Assembly (NCBI RefSeq): GCF_043290135.1
Contig: NC_134710.1
Location: forward strand, 318,640,616 to 318,704,615
Source: Rhipicephalus microplus
Taxonomy: Eukaryota; Arthropoda; Arachnida; Ixodida; Ixodidae
Direction of reading: 5' to 3'
DNA length: 64,000 nucleotides
Position 1 is the first letter of the stretch, and every line of letters begins with the position of its first letter. Below are positions 46,186 to 58,171 of this stretch, in pieces. Under the pieces are notes generated by a model. It made no database searches. It was given only the letters and a program-made list of their open reading frames with translations, and had not been told where the DNA came from. The position numbers and the translations under genes were made by a program.

Positions 46186-49100
46186 CTCGTTTGATCCAGA
46201 AATAATCGTCGACTATGTTACAAAGTAAATGTAATGGATACATTAAAGTGCTAAACCAAACTTTTGTTTATTGGCCGACGTATAGTTAAATGACTCTTGC
46301 GTGTATGTGTGTAAGGACTTTATGTATAAAGGCGTGGGCAGCGACCTGAATGTCGCATCATTTCGTTTAAGCATGTGCTCCAGCGCGCTCAGTATTCAGA
46401 AGCTCTGTGGTTGAAATAAGGACACGCAAGGCTATTGGTGCGTATTTCTACATACTGTACGCACCGTGTGCTAGTCTGGTGGGAAGAGAATGTGGCAAAC
46501 AGTGCGTAGTCGTCTACGTGTTGACACTAAAGGTTATTTTAGTTTCTTTTAGAGCGTGCTGTTTCATTGTGTAACAGTAGCCGCGAATATTTACTTACCT
46601 AGGACCACTTCACTGCGGACCAATTCGAGCCGATACTGCTGCGCAAGTTTGGTACTAAAAAGTTGAAGAGAGACGCGGCGCCTACGATCTTCAGTCAAGA
46701 GCATTTGCAAACGTCAGGTAAGCCAATCAAGTTAAAAAACTGAAGAATGTTTAGTCCGTCTTCATTGTTTTCTGCATCACCCATAATTACTTCTCAGCCT
46801 TTCACTAACCTGAAACATGTCGTCTTGCATATAGGTGTTGTGCACTGTTTGTGTATTAATGGCTTTTCTTTGGTATAATTAATGCATTTTTTTTCATTCT
46901 CCAGAATGCAATGATTCAGCCCGCTCATCTTGTGGCCTTAATCTACTACTAACCGCAGCTGCTCTTGGTGATGGTGAGTTGACGGTTAAGCACATCTCAC
47001 GCCTTTTCCCTCTTCGTTATCATTAATACATGTTTGGATTATGCAGAAGCCAAAGAGAGACACTGCCCATCAGCTACGAATGTGCTTCTGACACCAGCTG
47101 CTGTTGATGGTGAGTTCTTACTGCATTTATTACTTACCGTAATTACAAACGTACTTTATGCCTTCATTGATGTTTTATAATTTGCGGGCTATGGAGCCAA
47201 CAGTGATGCCACTCAAGCAGGGTTAGCTTCTTCACAAGGTAACGTAGCTAACACACATGCTGCATGTAGTCGAAGCATTGTAACGGCTTGTAACTTGTAT
47301 CCATTGGTTTATATATTTTACAATCATGTCTGTAGGGGTGGGCTGCAGATCCACAACATTTTGCTCCGCAGTATGGTGTTCAGCACATTGCAAGCATTGA
47401 AAGCATTAATTGTCGCTTGGGTTTTGGCATGCATTCTTAATTATTACTGAAAAATTGTAATGCACCTGTGCGTATTGTAAATGCTTCAAGTAGTGTTGAT
47501 GCTTGTTTGCCAAAATGCGATGTAACAGAGATGATGGTCTTCTTATATTTGTCTTTATCTTTTTTAGGTCACACTGCCACTGATTCAGCACCATCGGATT
47601 TTCCAGAAGGTAATGGCAGTAACATGTTGCTTTGAAATTTCACATAATTTATTGTTGATCTCATGTTGCAGATGCACCTTCAAGTACCGAATGTGATTCA
47701 CTGCCAGCTTGTTCAACAGCTTGTTCAGCAGGTGAGTGCTACTTTTCATGATTTGTATGGGCATGTGTCTGCCAGATGGTTTTGTTGGTTTCAACTATCA
47801 TATGTGCGCAGGTGTAGAAACCACCCATGAATCGAGCTTTCACGGTGCCTGTTGAGTGTGAGTGAAATTTCTGTTCAGTGTCATATACATTTTTTAATTT
47901 TAGTCACTGGCCATCCCTCATTGCCTGTGCTGCAACTGTGCTAATTTAAAGCTTTGGTGACTGTACCGATCTTCAGTACTACTAATAAGATTATCCGTCA
48001 TTTACAGCTCAGCAGAACTTTTGTGCTGCCTGTGGAGGATTTCTGTCTGCTGAGGGCACAGCTGATGTCACCGGTAAGTGTTCAGTGCTACTGTTCTCAC
48101 ACACTATGCAATATACCCTTGAGTGTGACACATCGCCGCCTACAGAAAATTACATGCACACTCATAACAGATTGATATATTGGTGCATTTAATAGTGCGG
48201 ATGCGCTCCAAGTACTGGTGTCCTGTTTTGTTTCTTTTGCTGGTATGCTCATTCTTGTAAAGCGAGAGTAGTCGCACACAACGTAAGTTTATTGGAGGAA
48301 CATGTAAGCTGTGTTTTGTGTACAGTAATGCATAGCACACTGCTACACACTGCGCACCATCATCACACTATCACTTGTGACACGCAATCAGCAGCCGTCT
48401 TGTAGCAACTCTGTCAAAAAAAGCTACAACAGTGGAACCATGGCACTCTCCCCACTTTGTTTGAAATAGCCACCGCCATTGATAACCCTACGTCATAACC
48501 GAGAGTACGTGCCATATATTCATGTCTTTACTCATTACTAACTATTGGCATAGCTAGGAGGTGGTACACCGGACACTTGCTGCTCCGAAAATATCTTTCT
48601 GCCTTCACACGCAGAGTACAAAGTGAGACGTGACCACACTTGACTGTCCTGCCCCTATTTTGGATCAAGGACACGCCCCCACCAAAAAAAAAATAGTTCA
48701 GCTGCATGCATTGCGGGTTCTGCGCAGCTCCATTTGTCCCTCTTCATTGAGCAACAGTGTCAGCTTATGCTGTTTGTTAAAACCACTGTTGTGTTCTCAA
48801 AAAGTTACACTTACACTTTTCTGCTGAATAATATGGAGTGGCACTGATTTTTTTGTTTCTTTAAATCCTTATGGTTCTCCCTCACATGCTAGTCTGGGTT
48901 AAATAGGGAAATTTTCAAACTCTTGTCACTTCCTGCTCAATCTGTGCTTTGCAGGCTCCAGTTCAAGTAGTTGAGATGCTGATCAAGCAGTAGTAGCTGC
49001 CCTTCACAAAAGAATAGCTGCATTGGAAGAGTGCTTGAACAACATGAAGCGGAAAGTTGCTACACTGCAACAACAGAAAAGCAGAGCAAACCGTAGAAAC

Positions 49101-49457
49101 CATGAACTCACGCGAAACATCAAGAAGTACCTGTCACCAGATCAACTGCAAGGCATGTGGACTTCCAGTATGCATAGGGAAGCAATGGTCTACAGAGACT
49201 ATACAGAAAGGCCTCAAACTCCGTTTGGCATGTGGATCCAGAGGCTACAATGCGGTCAGGGAGCTTGCTGTGCCCCTTCCGAGTGAAAGAACTTTACAAA
49301 GTCGTGTTGAAAACTACAAGTTCTCACCAGGAATTCTACATGAGGTTCTGAAGTCCCTTGCTTTAAAGGTGAAAGGATGGTGTAGCTGAATATGTTTGTT
49401 ACATTTATTCTCGTGAGCATCTCTTTCAGCAGTACACCTTGAGCAAAAGGTGAAACT

Positions 49458-49532
49458 TTTTCCAGAGCCTTCCACTATGGCATGTCTCATGATCGTATCA
49501 TGGTTTTCGCACGTAAACCCTAATATTTATTA
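49458..49532 (+). repeat. 5'-truncated Ruka SINE fragment
   Basis: TTTTCCAGAGCCTTCCACTA, then ATGATCGTATCATGGTTTTC and ACGTAAACCCTAATATTTA correspond to the 3' half of Ruka. It lies in the intron between exons 9 and 10 of the THAP gene. Confidence 0.8.
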
Positions 49533-51584
49533 AGCTTTCATGTGTTGCTAGTGCCAGTGTTAGTGCCTGTCACTGCGCTCTTTGTCGTGCACGTTTTAGC
49601 GGTCATTCATAAAGTTTCCACAACATATTCTCACCTTTCCTTCACTTATGACTTCAGGTCCTCTAACTAGGCACAATTCCACATAAATTTCAATAGGTGA
49701 TAATCTTCTTGCATGCAAACATCAAAATACAGCTTGCACTGTGCACTGCCTGTTTATTCTTGAAAATCATTGTATTTTAAATGTCTTTATTAAGGCCTTT
49801 GTTGCCTAATGCATGTTGCATATTTCAGATAACCACCATGAAGGAGCATGAGAGGCATGCAGTTCTGATGCTCGATGAAATTCAGTTGAGCTCAGGGCTT
49901 GCGTTTGACCAAACGACTGGCACTGTTATTGGAAGGCCAACTTTATCTTTGGCCGACGGTTCTCTGCCACATGCTGCAGTGGCAACGCATGGACTTGTTT
50001 TCATGCTGGGTGGGGTTACACAAAGATGGAAGCAGACAGTTGCCTATCATCTTACTGGAAGCTCGTTCAGCAGTGCTGTAGTTCAAGAACAGCTGATTGA
50101 AATTATTCAGGAATGTGAAACAATCGGGGTTCGTATAGATGCAGTCGTTAGCGACATGGGTGGTGGGAGTATGGTGCTCTGGAGAGAATTTGGCATAGTT
50201 GTGGGAAAGCATTCTGTGTCAAGAGTTTCTTGTTGTCATCCTGTTGACCAAAATCGCAAGCTTTATTTTATGGCAGACACCGCACATTTGCTAAAGAACT
50301 TGAGGAACCACCTCACACGTGGTCAATCGATTTTCCTTCCCGAAAATGTGGTTGAAAAGCACAAGCTGCCTTCGAATGAGGTTAACCTTGTGCCGATTCA
50401 GAAGCTGGTAGAAATAGACTGAACTGCAATTAAACATAGCACCGCACTTGAAACCATCCTTCTTGGACCCAGGGTACTATGAGAAAATGAAAGTGGGGCC
50501 TGCATTTTCGTTGCTAAATCACGATACTGCAGCTGCACTATGTTTCCTGGTCCAAAGGGGAGATTTGCCCCAAGAAGCGTTGACAACAGCATGGTTCATA
50601 GAAACCATTTATAGGTGGTTCAAAATACTGACATCACGTACAACGAAGCTTGGCATCAGCAAGTTAAATGATCAGAAATATGAGGACTCACTGATTTTTT
50701 TAAAGGATAGGGTAACTCTTTTTACAGATCTGAAGATGGGCTCTCCATAGAAACACGTGTGGAAGCCTGTGCAGACGGGCATAATTTTGGTGTGTAAAGT
50801 TGCATTGGAATTGCAGCATTATTACCTTAATGAGAAGGGCTTCTTTTTTGTTTTGCTCAGCCGATTTGCTCAAGATGCTCTTGAGAATTTGTTCTCCAGT
50901 CTGAGGGTGAAGAATGCAGTACCAAAAGCTCTTCAATTTCGTAGTGCTATTCGAGCTGCTACTTTGGCACAGTTCTTTCGGCCCAGTAGAAGTGGAAGCT
51001 ATGCTATCGACGATGTTCCTTCCCTAGTTGGCATCGAAAATTGCCACGCAAGAGCTCCTAACAGCAATGATACAGAAGCTGTTGAATATCCCAGGGATCT
51101 TCTCGACATAAACATGATGGAGCATGAGTCTTTTATTTACCTTGCTGGGTTTGTGGTAAAGAGTGTTGCAAAGCACACAGGGATTTGTGAGCAGTGCAAA
51201 ACTGCCACAGTGTCGAACAAAGCTAGTGTGCTCACAAAGTTAAAATCCTACACTGATGACAGCAAGCTCGTATCACCAGGGCCAGCAGTACTTCATTTGC
51301 TCGAAACAGGTGAGAATATGTTTAGAGTGAATAGCAACAAGCTTCTGTACAATGAAGTTACGATTGGTCAACTTGTGGCCACCACTAATGACAGTGTGCA
51401 AGCTGTCAATTGTTTTCCACCTTGCCACAACATTCAGGAGAGGTTGCCGAGAGCGTTTTTTAAAACCAGAATTAACATTTTTCTGCGGAAAGAGAATATG
51501 CATTTGGCAGCTGATGAAGCTAAAGATGCAAAAACTGGTAGTCGTAGCATTGGAAAGCAGGCTGCTACAACAAATGTAAAATAG

Positions 51585-53339
51585 TGTGTATGCCTCATTT
51601 CTTTCGTGTTTTCTTTCCGTTTTTCTATGATGCATATGTGGTATGGCCTCTTAACCTAGTCTGTAGGTACAGTACTCACGGATTGAAATGCAGGAATTAT
51701 GGTCTCAGTAACGCACATACTTTTGTTGACACTGCGTTAAGTTCGGGTCATATTGGCGTAATTTCGACTAGAACGTGTATATCAGAGCCAAAATTATTCT
51801 TAGAGACTATATTTATCACGACATGACGTGGTTATTTCGAGCAGGTGTGCATACCAGTTATCCCCAAAAAATTGATGTTGCGTTTGAATCCCCAAGTACC
51901 GTACATGAGGAACTACAGTGTTTTGTCCTATTGTGATTTCATTTCAACAGTAATTACTTATCCTTGATCCGTACAGTTCAGAGCAGATGTTTTCAGTTGC
52001 CGTCATAATGTCATTGAAATTTCTAACACGTTTGCCCTGTTTGTTTCAGTGTGTACATTTTGGTCCTTTATAAGCAGTTCCCTTTAAGTAGCTTGGGTGG
52101 TGTCTCGATCTCATTTACGTTGTAATTCTGTGTGACTAGAGTTCTTGATGAGAAGCTTTGTTAACTTAGCTAAGCCTATTTTTAATATTCTGTGTCAAGT
52201 GTGCCTGTTTTTCATTATGTTTCTCGTCACTCGGGAAATTTCGCCTACTTTCTGCCTTGGTGGTTTACCGCCTTAAATTTCTGCTTTAGATGTCAGTGTA
52301 GTAATGGCTTTGTTCATTGCCTCTGTGTCTGTTTTCTCGTTTTTCCTCTCTTTGCTTTGCATTTCTTGCAAAATGCAATTCTAACCTCGTGTATTTTTAT
52401 TTTTACTTCTGCAAGGTTGGCCTGTGGCTGATTTTCCTCTTGTTGTCTTGAGGCTGAAGTTATTGTTGCCCTATGATTTTACAGCTTTGCATTTGTTGTT
52501 GAGGGCAATTATAAGCTCGTGTGTTTTTATTCCTACTACATCTGGGTTGGCCTCTATTTTAGTGGCTAATTTCGCTCTTCTTCTCTTCAGATAGAGCTGT
52601 TGTTACCCTCACTAGTCTATGATTAGGTCCGTGGTTTTGCTGTGCCTATTACATCTGTTTTATTATGTCTTTTACGTGTATGTCCTGTTTCATGCCTACA
52701 TATCTGCATAATATGTTTTGCATATCCCCAGTAGGGGCTTTCCATGTCTACTTCCTATTCCTATGCTTTCAAAAGTTCAATATGTGTACTTCATTTCATT
52801 CGCTAAATTCCACATGTGGAGTTTTAATCTTGATAAAGGTGTTTGGCACAAATTGCGTCCACTTGTCGCTAGTTGTGAGTGCACCACGAATGCCATCGCT
52901 TTTCTTTACTCTTGTCATTGTGATGTGCACGTATAGCAACAAGTCACCGTTAACACATATTTCATTTCATTTATTGTGTACACTGCATAATTATCATGTA
53001 TGATTGAGGCAGTCTTGCATTTTCATGAAATGTTGAATAAATGTCATGTTTTGTGCCCTTCATTCAGTTTTTGCATAGAATCAACTGTACTTGAACTTTG
53101 GTGTTTATCAATAAAGTGACATTATGGAATGGGGTTTTCTAATGAATACCAGGCCCTTTTGATCGCTCGACATATTGCATGCTATTATGATGGCATATGC
53201 ATAAACATGTCATACCATGAACATCCCAAGTATACGTGTGTACTCAATGCTGCCTTCCCAGACGCAGTCATTCTTATGTATTCATGCCAGGGAAGACCGA
53301 GGTGTGATGGATGTTGAGTGGCCTAGAGCCGGTATGTAA
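51585..53339 (+). other. Probable 3' UTR and downstream DNA of the THAP gene
   Basis: T-rich sequence with no gene. AATAAA signals occur at 53036-53041 and 53110-53115 and could terminate the transcript. Confidence 0.4.
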
Positions 53340-53673
53340 GTGTAAAACATTAATCTAAGAGAGATGAGGTTGGCCGCTAGGGGGCTGAGCCACTCGGACG
53401 CCTCTCGAATGGGCTCTGCCAGTTTTTCACATTCGCGGCTGAATAAGGACAACCACGGGATTCAAGACCATCACAGTTGTCACCAGACGATCACCCGATT
53501 CGTCCGATGCCAGGATATACCAGGTGGGCCTACTTTTTTTGAGCCGTGACACTTCTTTTAAGTTCCCACAACGGCGTCGCCCTAGCTACGCCATCGCAGT
53601 GCCGACGCAGTGCCATCGACGCGCTGGCAACTAGGCGACAAGCCAGGCCCCCGGCTTGTTCGAAGCCTGCGAA

Positions 53674-55505
53674 ATGGATGTTGTGGAAGTTGTGGGGGAG
53701 ACGCTGTCTCCCAAAGAGTACAATGACACTCAAGGATGGGTTGTGGCCCATGAACGACGCAAGAAGGCAAAAAACAAGAGAAACGCGGAACCAGCCACGA
53801 ACGCGGGAGGTGCGTCCATGGAGGCGTCTCAGAGAGTGAAGGATTTTTTGCATCGCCGGCCAGTGCCAAAAGAACCGCAACTACCAGAAGACGATTACAA
53901 GGTTGTAATACGCCCAGGAGGAGGTCTGGACTTGACGCGACAGAGTCTAGCGCTTGCCGCTCGTAGAACACAGTCATAGACTGTGTTCTACGAGCGGCAA
54001 AAGTACAGCCTGACATCGCTGGGGAAGATACTCTCAGAATCAACATGCGACAAAATACCATGATCATGAGCACACCTAGTCTGGCCAATGCGAAGGAATA
54101 CAGCAACATCAAGGAAATTATGATCAATGACAAGAGCTATGCTACAGCCGCTTATGTAACAGCACCAGAAAACACATCCAAAGGGGTTATCCACGGAATA
54201 CCGAAGTATGATAATCAAGAAGACATGGAAAAAAGCGTGGTCAATCAGAGGAACCCGACGATTCTACATGCACGACGTATGGGACTTACGGACTCAGTGG
54301 TCATTGTTTTCGCAGGGTTGTTTGTGCCGTATTTTGTATACTACCGTGGTGCCGAATATAGGTGCTTCCTATACAAGAAGCAATATGAAACATGCACTAC
54401 TTGTGGTCGAATTGGACATCGGGCGGATGTCTGCCCACAGCCTGACAGCAAGAAATGCCGTGGTTGTGGGGTGCTCAATCCAACTGAAAACCACCAGTGC
54501 GTCCCTAGGTGTAGCCTTTGCGGGAAAGGTCATCTTACAGGGGACAAAAAATGCAAAGAACGGTTTAGGACCCCGTACCTTTTGAAGAAAAGATGGTGGG
54601 AAAAGGAACAACAACAAGGCGATGAACGAAGAGAAATGAAGATTTTGTCGAACACTAGAGCAACAGAGGCATGGAGGGAAGGGTATTCATCAGAAAATCC
54701 AACGGAGGAGAATGGCAACGCCACCAAGGACAGAGGGGGACGACGCAGAGATCGTTCCAGCTCCTTCCCGCGACTCGCCGAAGGGGGAAAAGAAGGGACT
54801 CAACACGAACCCAGATCCACATCCAGATCAAGGTCCACTCGTCAACACAGATCGAGGTCACGGGCCAAATCCAAGACAAGGGCAACGACATTACCTCAAG
54901 GACAGTCCCACGAGGGTCCTGGCGGCGGTCGGGGCAGTCAACAAATGGTGAGCTGGGTGGGTGAGGTATCAGGGGAGTCTCTCCGGTCTGGGAGTTTGCC
55001 TGAGGTTGTGGCAGAAGGGTCCACCCTAGGTCAAGAGCTAAACTATATTAAGAAAATGCTAGAGCAACTCACCCGTGAAAACGCGAAACAGAGGGATGAA
55101 ATAAAACAACTAAAGGAAGAGAATGCTAAACTCAGGCAAAATCAGCTGCGCGAGTCAAGTAGCTCCATAGCATCGTGTAGTCGAATTTTAACTCCAGCGC
55201 CTGCACAGGAGTCGGGAGTGCACGCAGCGAAACGAAGAGCAGAGGAAATATCTCCTGTAGAAAATGAAGACCTCTCAAAACCCCTGGAAAAGAAAGTCGA
55301 GAATATGCTCGGAGAACTTACTAAGGTAATGCAACAACAATTAGCAGGATTGCAGCTCGTAGAAATAAAACAAAGAATAGATAGCATGGAAAATCGACTA
55401 ACGCTGGTGGAGAACACGCAAACAGATTTGAGGTCTATAGGAGCAGGCCCGGTTAAAACTACTACTAAACCCTACAACCGGCTGGCTACGACCGAAGTAA
55501 TCTAA
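53674..55505 (+). pseudogene. I-clade LINE ORF1 (nucleocapsid-like), broken by palindromic insertion
   Basis: The ATG at 53674 opens MDVVEVVGETLSPKEYNDTQ. The frame ends at a TAG inside a palindrome (53954-54000). The remainder of ORF1 continues from about 53995 in another frame to TAA 55505. Three Cys-rich knuckles are present: CTTCGRIGHRADVC (classical CX2CX4HX4C), CRGCGVLNPTENHQC and CSLCGKGHLTGDKKC (about 54395-54550). A basic R/S-rich region follows (about 54750-54890), then a coiled coil (YIKKMLEQLTRENAKQRDEI, 55045-55140). The product would bind the element RNA. Apart from the palindrome no other break was seen. Confidence 0.88.
53954..54000. repeat. Perfect 22-bp-arm palindrome with 3-nt loop
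   Basis: Arms 53954-53975 and 53979-54000 are exact reverse complements around ATA. They contain GCTCGTAGAACACAGTC and its complement. Ignoring a 38-nt unit restores register between the two halves of ORF1 (shift of +2), which indicates a secondary insertion. Confidence 0.93.
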
Positions 55506-55525
55506 ATCGCAGGGGACGACTAGAC

Positions 55526-58171
55526 ATGGCACGACGTAAACAGTATAAAATTTGGCAGTGGAACTGTCGTTGGTATCGCCGGAAACGGGGTAACTTACAA
55601 CAGTTCCTAAACGGAAAGGATGCACCAGACGTCATCGCCTTACAGGAAACTGGAGGAATGGCTAAATTGTCGAATTACAAATCCTATGGTACCCCTGATG
55701 AAAAAACGTCCGTAACAACCCTCGTGCGAAGAAATCTCACGGTGATAGAACATGATACAGAAATCTGCGATGTCGTTCATGTTCTTGTTGAGTTAGTTCC
55801 ATCGCAGAAGAGTGGTGAAAGTCTATTCATATTAAATGTCTATAGCCGCCCTAGACAAAAAACCAAATTTAGGTCACTTTTGAGAAAAACGATCAGCATT
55901 ACTAAAAATCAAGCATTGGTTATAGTAGGAGATTTCAACGCGTTGCATCCGGCATGGGGTTATGACAAAGAAAACATCAAAGGTAGAAATCTCTGGATCG
56001 ACGCCCAACAGGAGGGCCTTACGTTAATAACCGACCCCCTTTTCCCAACTAGGATTGGAAACAGCGTATCCAAAGACACGTCTCCTGACCTCACGTTTAC
56101 TAAGAATATCATCGAACCTTATTGGCTTAATACACAAGAAAATATGGGCAGTGACCACTATATAATTGAGACCACATTTAAAGCAGGTACACGTAAAAGA
56201 GGAGGCAAAGAATTAAGGATGGTTGAATGGGATAGCTTTAGAAAAATCAGAGAGAAGGAAGCATGCGATGTCATCGAAGACTTAGATGAATGGCTAGGGA
56301 ACCTTAAGCAAAATATTCAAATCGCAACTAAGACCATACCAAAAACAGAAGGACTAGAAAGCACAGACAGTAAGCTCCTACATATGTGGGAGGCAAAAAA
56401 GAGCCTAGAAAAACGGTGGAAAAGACAAAAACACAACAAACGCCTTAGAAAAAGGATAGCCACCCTCAGTAAAGATATTGAGAAGTACGCGGAGCAACTA
56501 TGCAGACAACAATGGGAGGAAAAGTGTGATGCGATGGAAAAACAAATAAGTCTCTCTAAAACATGGAACCTGTTAAGATGTCTGATAGACTCGGAAGCGA
56601 GCAAGACAGCACAACAACAAAACTTTATTAGACTTGTCCGTAAATACAAAGGCACGGAGGAAGAACTGATTGAAGAAATCAGACAGAGATACATTGGGAA
56701 TACAACCAAAGAGCAATTAAGCTCGTACAAAGGTAAAGAAAATGATTCCCTAGACCGACCCATAATAGAGGCCGAGGTACGATCGGAACTAATGAAACTG
56801 AGCACAACATCAGCCCCGGGCTCCGATGGGATCACGAATAAAACGCTCAGAAACTTAGATGATAAATCTATAACAGCCCTCACCGAATATATGAACAAGT
56901 GTTGGGAAAAAGGTAAGATACCCAAGCAATGGAAAACGGCAACAATCATAATGATTCCCAAGCCAGGCAAGAAACTACATCTTGAAAATCTTAGGCCTAT
57001 TTCCCTGACGTCCTGCATAGGAAAGTTATTAGAGCATGTCATCCTAACTCGCCTGTCAAATTATATGGAAGACAATGAGCTCTTTCCTCATACGATGGTA
57101 GGCTTCAGAGCGAAACTGTCTACACAGGACATTATGCTTAAGATTAAACACCAAATAATTGATTCGGGCCTCAATACACACGACACAAAGGTAATAGTTG
57201 GCCTAGATCTTAAAAGGGCATTCGATAATACATCCCATAAAGCTATACTTGCCAATCTTCAAGTGTTAGGGGTAGGAAAAAGAGTATACGATTTTATAAA
57301 AGACTTTTTAACTGACCGGACTGCAAGAATAATACTAGGCGAAGCAGAATCCCAAGAGTTTAGTCTGGGCAGCAGAGGTACGCCGCAAGGCTCAGTCTTA
57401 TCCCCCTTTCTTTTTAACGTGGCCATGATAGGTCTCCCTACCAGACTGAAGGAAATTCCAGGACTCCACCATAGCCTCTATGCAGATGACATTACCTTAT
57501 GGGTAGCAGAGGGTAGTGACGGATACATAGAGGAAACTTTACAGACAGCAGTGAATGTTGTAGAAGAATATGCCATCCATACAGGATTACAATGTTCACC
57601 GGAAAAATCGGAACTTCTCTTCTATAACCCGACATGTAGGGGTCGGAAAGGCATCCAGGAAAAACCTAAAATTAAAGTCTTTGTTGGAAAAACGCAAATA
57701 CCTACGGTCGAAAGCATAAGAATTCTGGGACTCCGAATCAGCTCAAACGGGCACAACGGAGAGGCGATTAGAATACTTGAAACCAGTGCGCAGCAAACTA
57801 TGCGTCTACTTAAACGAATTGCAAACCGGCACTATGGTATGAAGGAAAATAAAATGATAAGACTGGTACAGGCTTTTGTCATCAGTCGTATTGTATATGT
57901 GATTCCGTACCTCAGACTGCAAGTGGCCGAGAGAGAAAAGATTGACAGAATCATTAGACGAGTTTTCAAACAGGCGATCGGACTTCCAATTACTACATCT
58001 AATGATAAATTACTTAAGATGGGGGTTCACAACACATCAGAAGAGCTTATAGAAGCTCAAAGAATCGCACAATATGAAAGACTAACGCAGAGTAAAACAG
58101 GTAGCTATACTAGAGGAACTGGGTATAAACTACGCAAATCAATTTGGCGCCAAAAAGGATATCCCGTATGA
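55526..58171 (+). CDS. I-clade LINE ORF2: endonuclease and reverse transcriptase
   Basis: An 881-codon uninterrupted frame. The APE-like endonuclease runs from residue 1 to about 230: WQWNCRWYRRKRGNL, VIALQETGG (catalytic Glu), ILNVYSRPR, VIVGDFNALHPAWG, TSPDLTF and MGSDHYIIET (catalytic Asp-His). RT follows from about residue 400: TSAPGSDGITNKTLRN, LRPISLTSCIGKLLE, VGLDLKRAFDNTSHKA, SRGTPQGSVLSPFLFN and HHSLYADDITLWVAE with the intact YADD. The ORF stops at 58171 just before the RNase H, which continues in another frame, so the full-length protein is frameshifted near 58130. Endonuclease and RT look catalytically complete. Confidence 0.95.
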   Translation: MARRKQYKIWQWNCRWYRRKRGNLQQFLNGKDAPDVIALQETGGMAKLSNYKSYGTPDEKTSVTTLVRRNLTVIEHDTEICDVVHVLVELVPSQKSGESLFILNVYSRPRQKTKFRSLLRKTISITKNQALVIVGDFNALHPAWGYDKENIKGRNLWIDAQQEGLTLITDPLFPTRIGNSVSKDTSPDLTFTKNIIEPYWLNTQENMGSDHYIIETTFKAGTRKRGGKELRMVEWDSFRKIREKEACDVIEDLDEWLGNLKQNIQIATKTIPKTEGLESTDSKLLHMWEAKKSLEKRWKRQKHNKRLRKRIATLSKDIEKYAEQLCRQQWEEKCDAMEKQISLSKTWNLLRCLIDSEASKTAQQQNFIRLVRKYKGTEEELIEEIRQRYIGNTTKEQLSSYKGKENDSLDRPIIEAEVRSELMKLSTTSAPGSDGITNKTLRNLDDKSITALTEYMNKCWEKGKIPKQWKTATIIMIPKPGKKLHLENLRPISLTSCIGKLLEHVILTRLSNYMEDNELFPHTMVGFRAKLSTQDIMLKIKHQIIDSGLNTHDTKVIVGLDLKRAFDNTSHKAILANLQVLGVGKRVYDFIKDFLTDRTARIILGEAESQEFSLGSRGTPQGSVLSPFLFNVAMIGLPTRLKEIPGLHHSLYADDITLWVAEGSDGYIEETLQTAVNVVEEYAIHTGLQCSPEKSELLFYNPTCRGRKGIQEKPKIKVFVGKTQIPTVESIRILGLRISSNGHNGEAIRILETSAQQTMRLLKRIANRHYGMKENKMIRLVQAFVISRIVYVIPYLRLQVAEREKIDRIIRRVFKQAIGLPITTSNDKLLKMGVHNTSEELIEAQRIAQYERLTQSKTGSYTRGTGYKLRKSIWRQKGYPV

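Larger units (their letters stand above)
45644..51584 (+). pseudogene. THAP domain/P-element-type transposase (THAP9-like), 10 exons
   Basis: Exons: 45644-45802, 46603-46717, 46905-46973, 47047-47109, 47197-47238, 47568-47609, 47672-47731, 48008-48073, 48955-49368 and 49829-51584, with GT/AG borders throughout. Exons 1-2 encode a full THAP zinc finger: MPTCCASGCKSR, KLFSLPRG, W, then LCE joined by splicing to DHFTADQFEP and AAPTIF. Exons 3-8 are short linker exons. Exon 9 has a coiled coil (RIAALEECLNNMKRKVATLQ) and LRLACGSRGYN...LPSERTL. Exon 10 has VLMLDEIQLSSG (Asp), VVSDMGGGS (Asp), the GTP-binding-region DTAHLLKNLRNHL, and DALENLFSSLR (Glu). Lesions: TGA 48972-48974, a frameshift in about 49160-49200, a one-base insertion near 50418-50422, and TAG 50748-50750. 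Hence a pseudogene or dead P-type element. Confidence 0.9.

Noticed and set aside
56317..57042. 241-codon minus-strand open frame
   Set aside because: Antisense shadow of the LINE ORF2 with its endonuclease and RT motifs.
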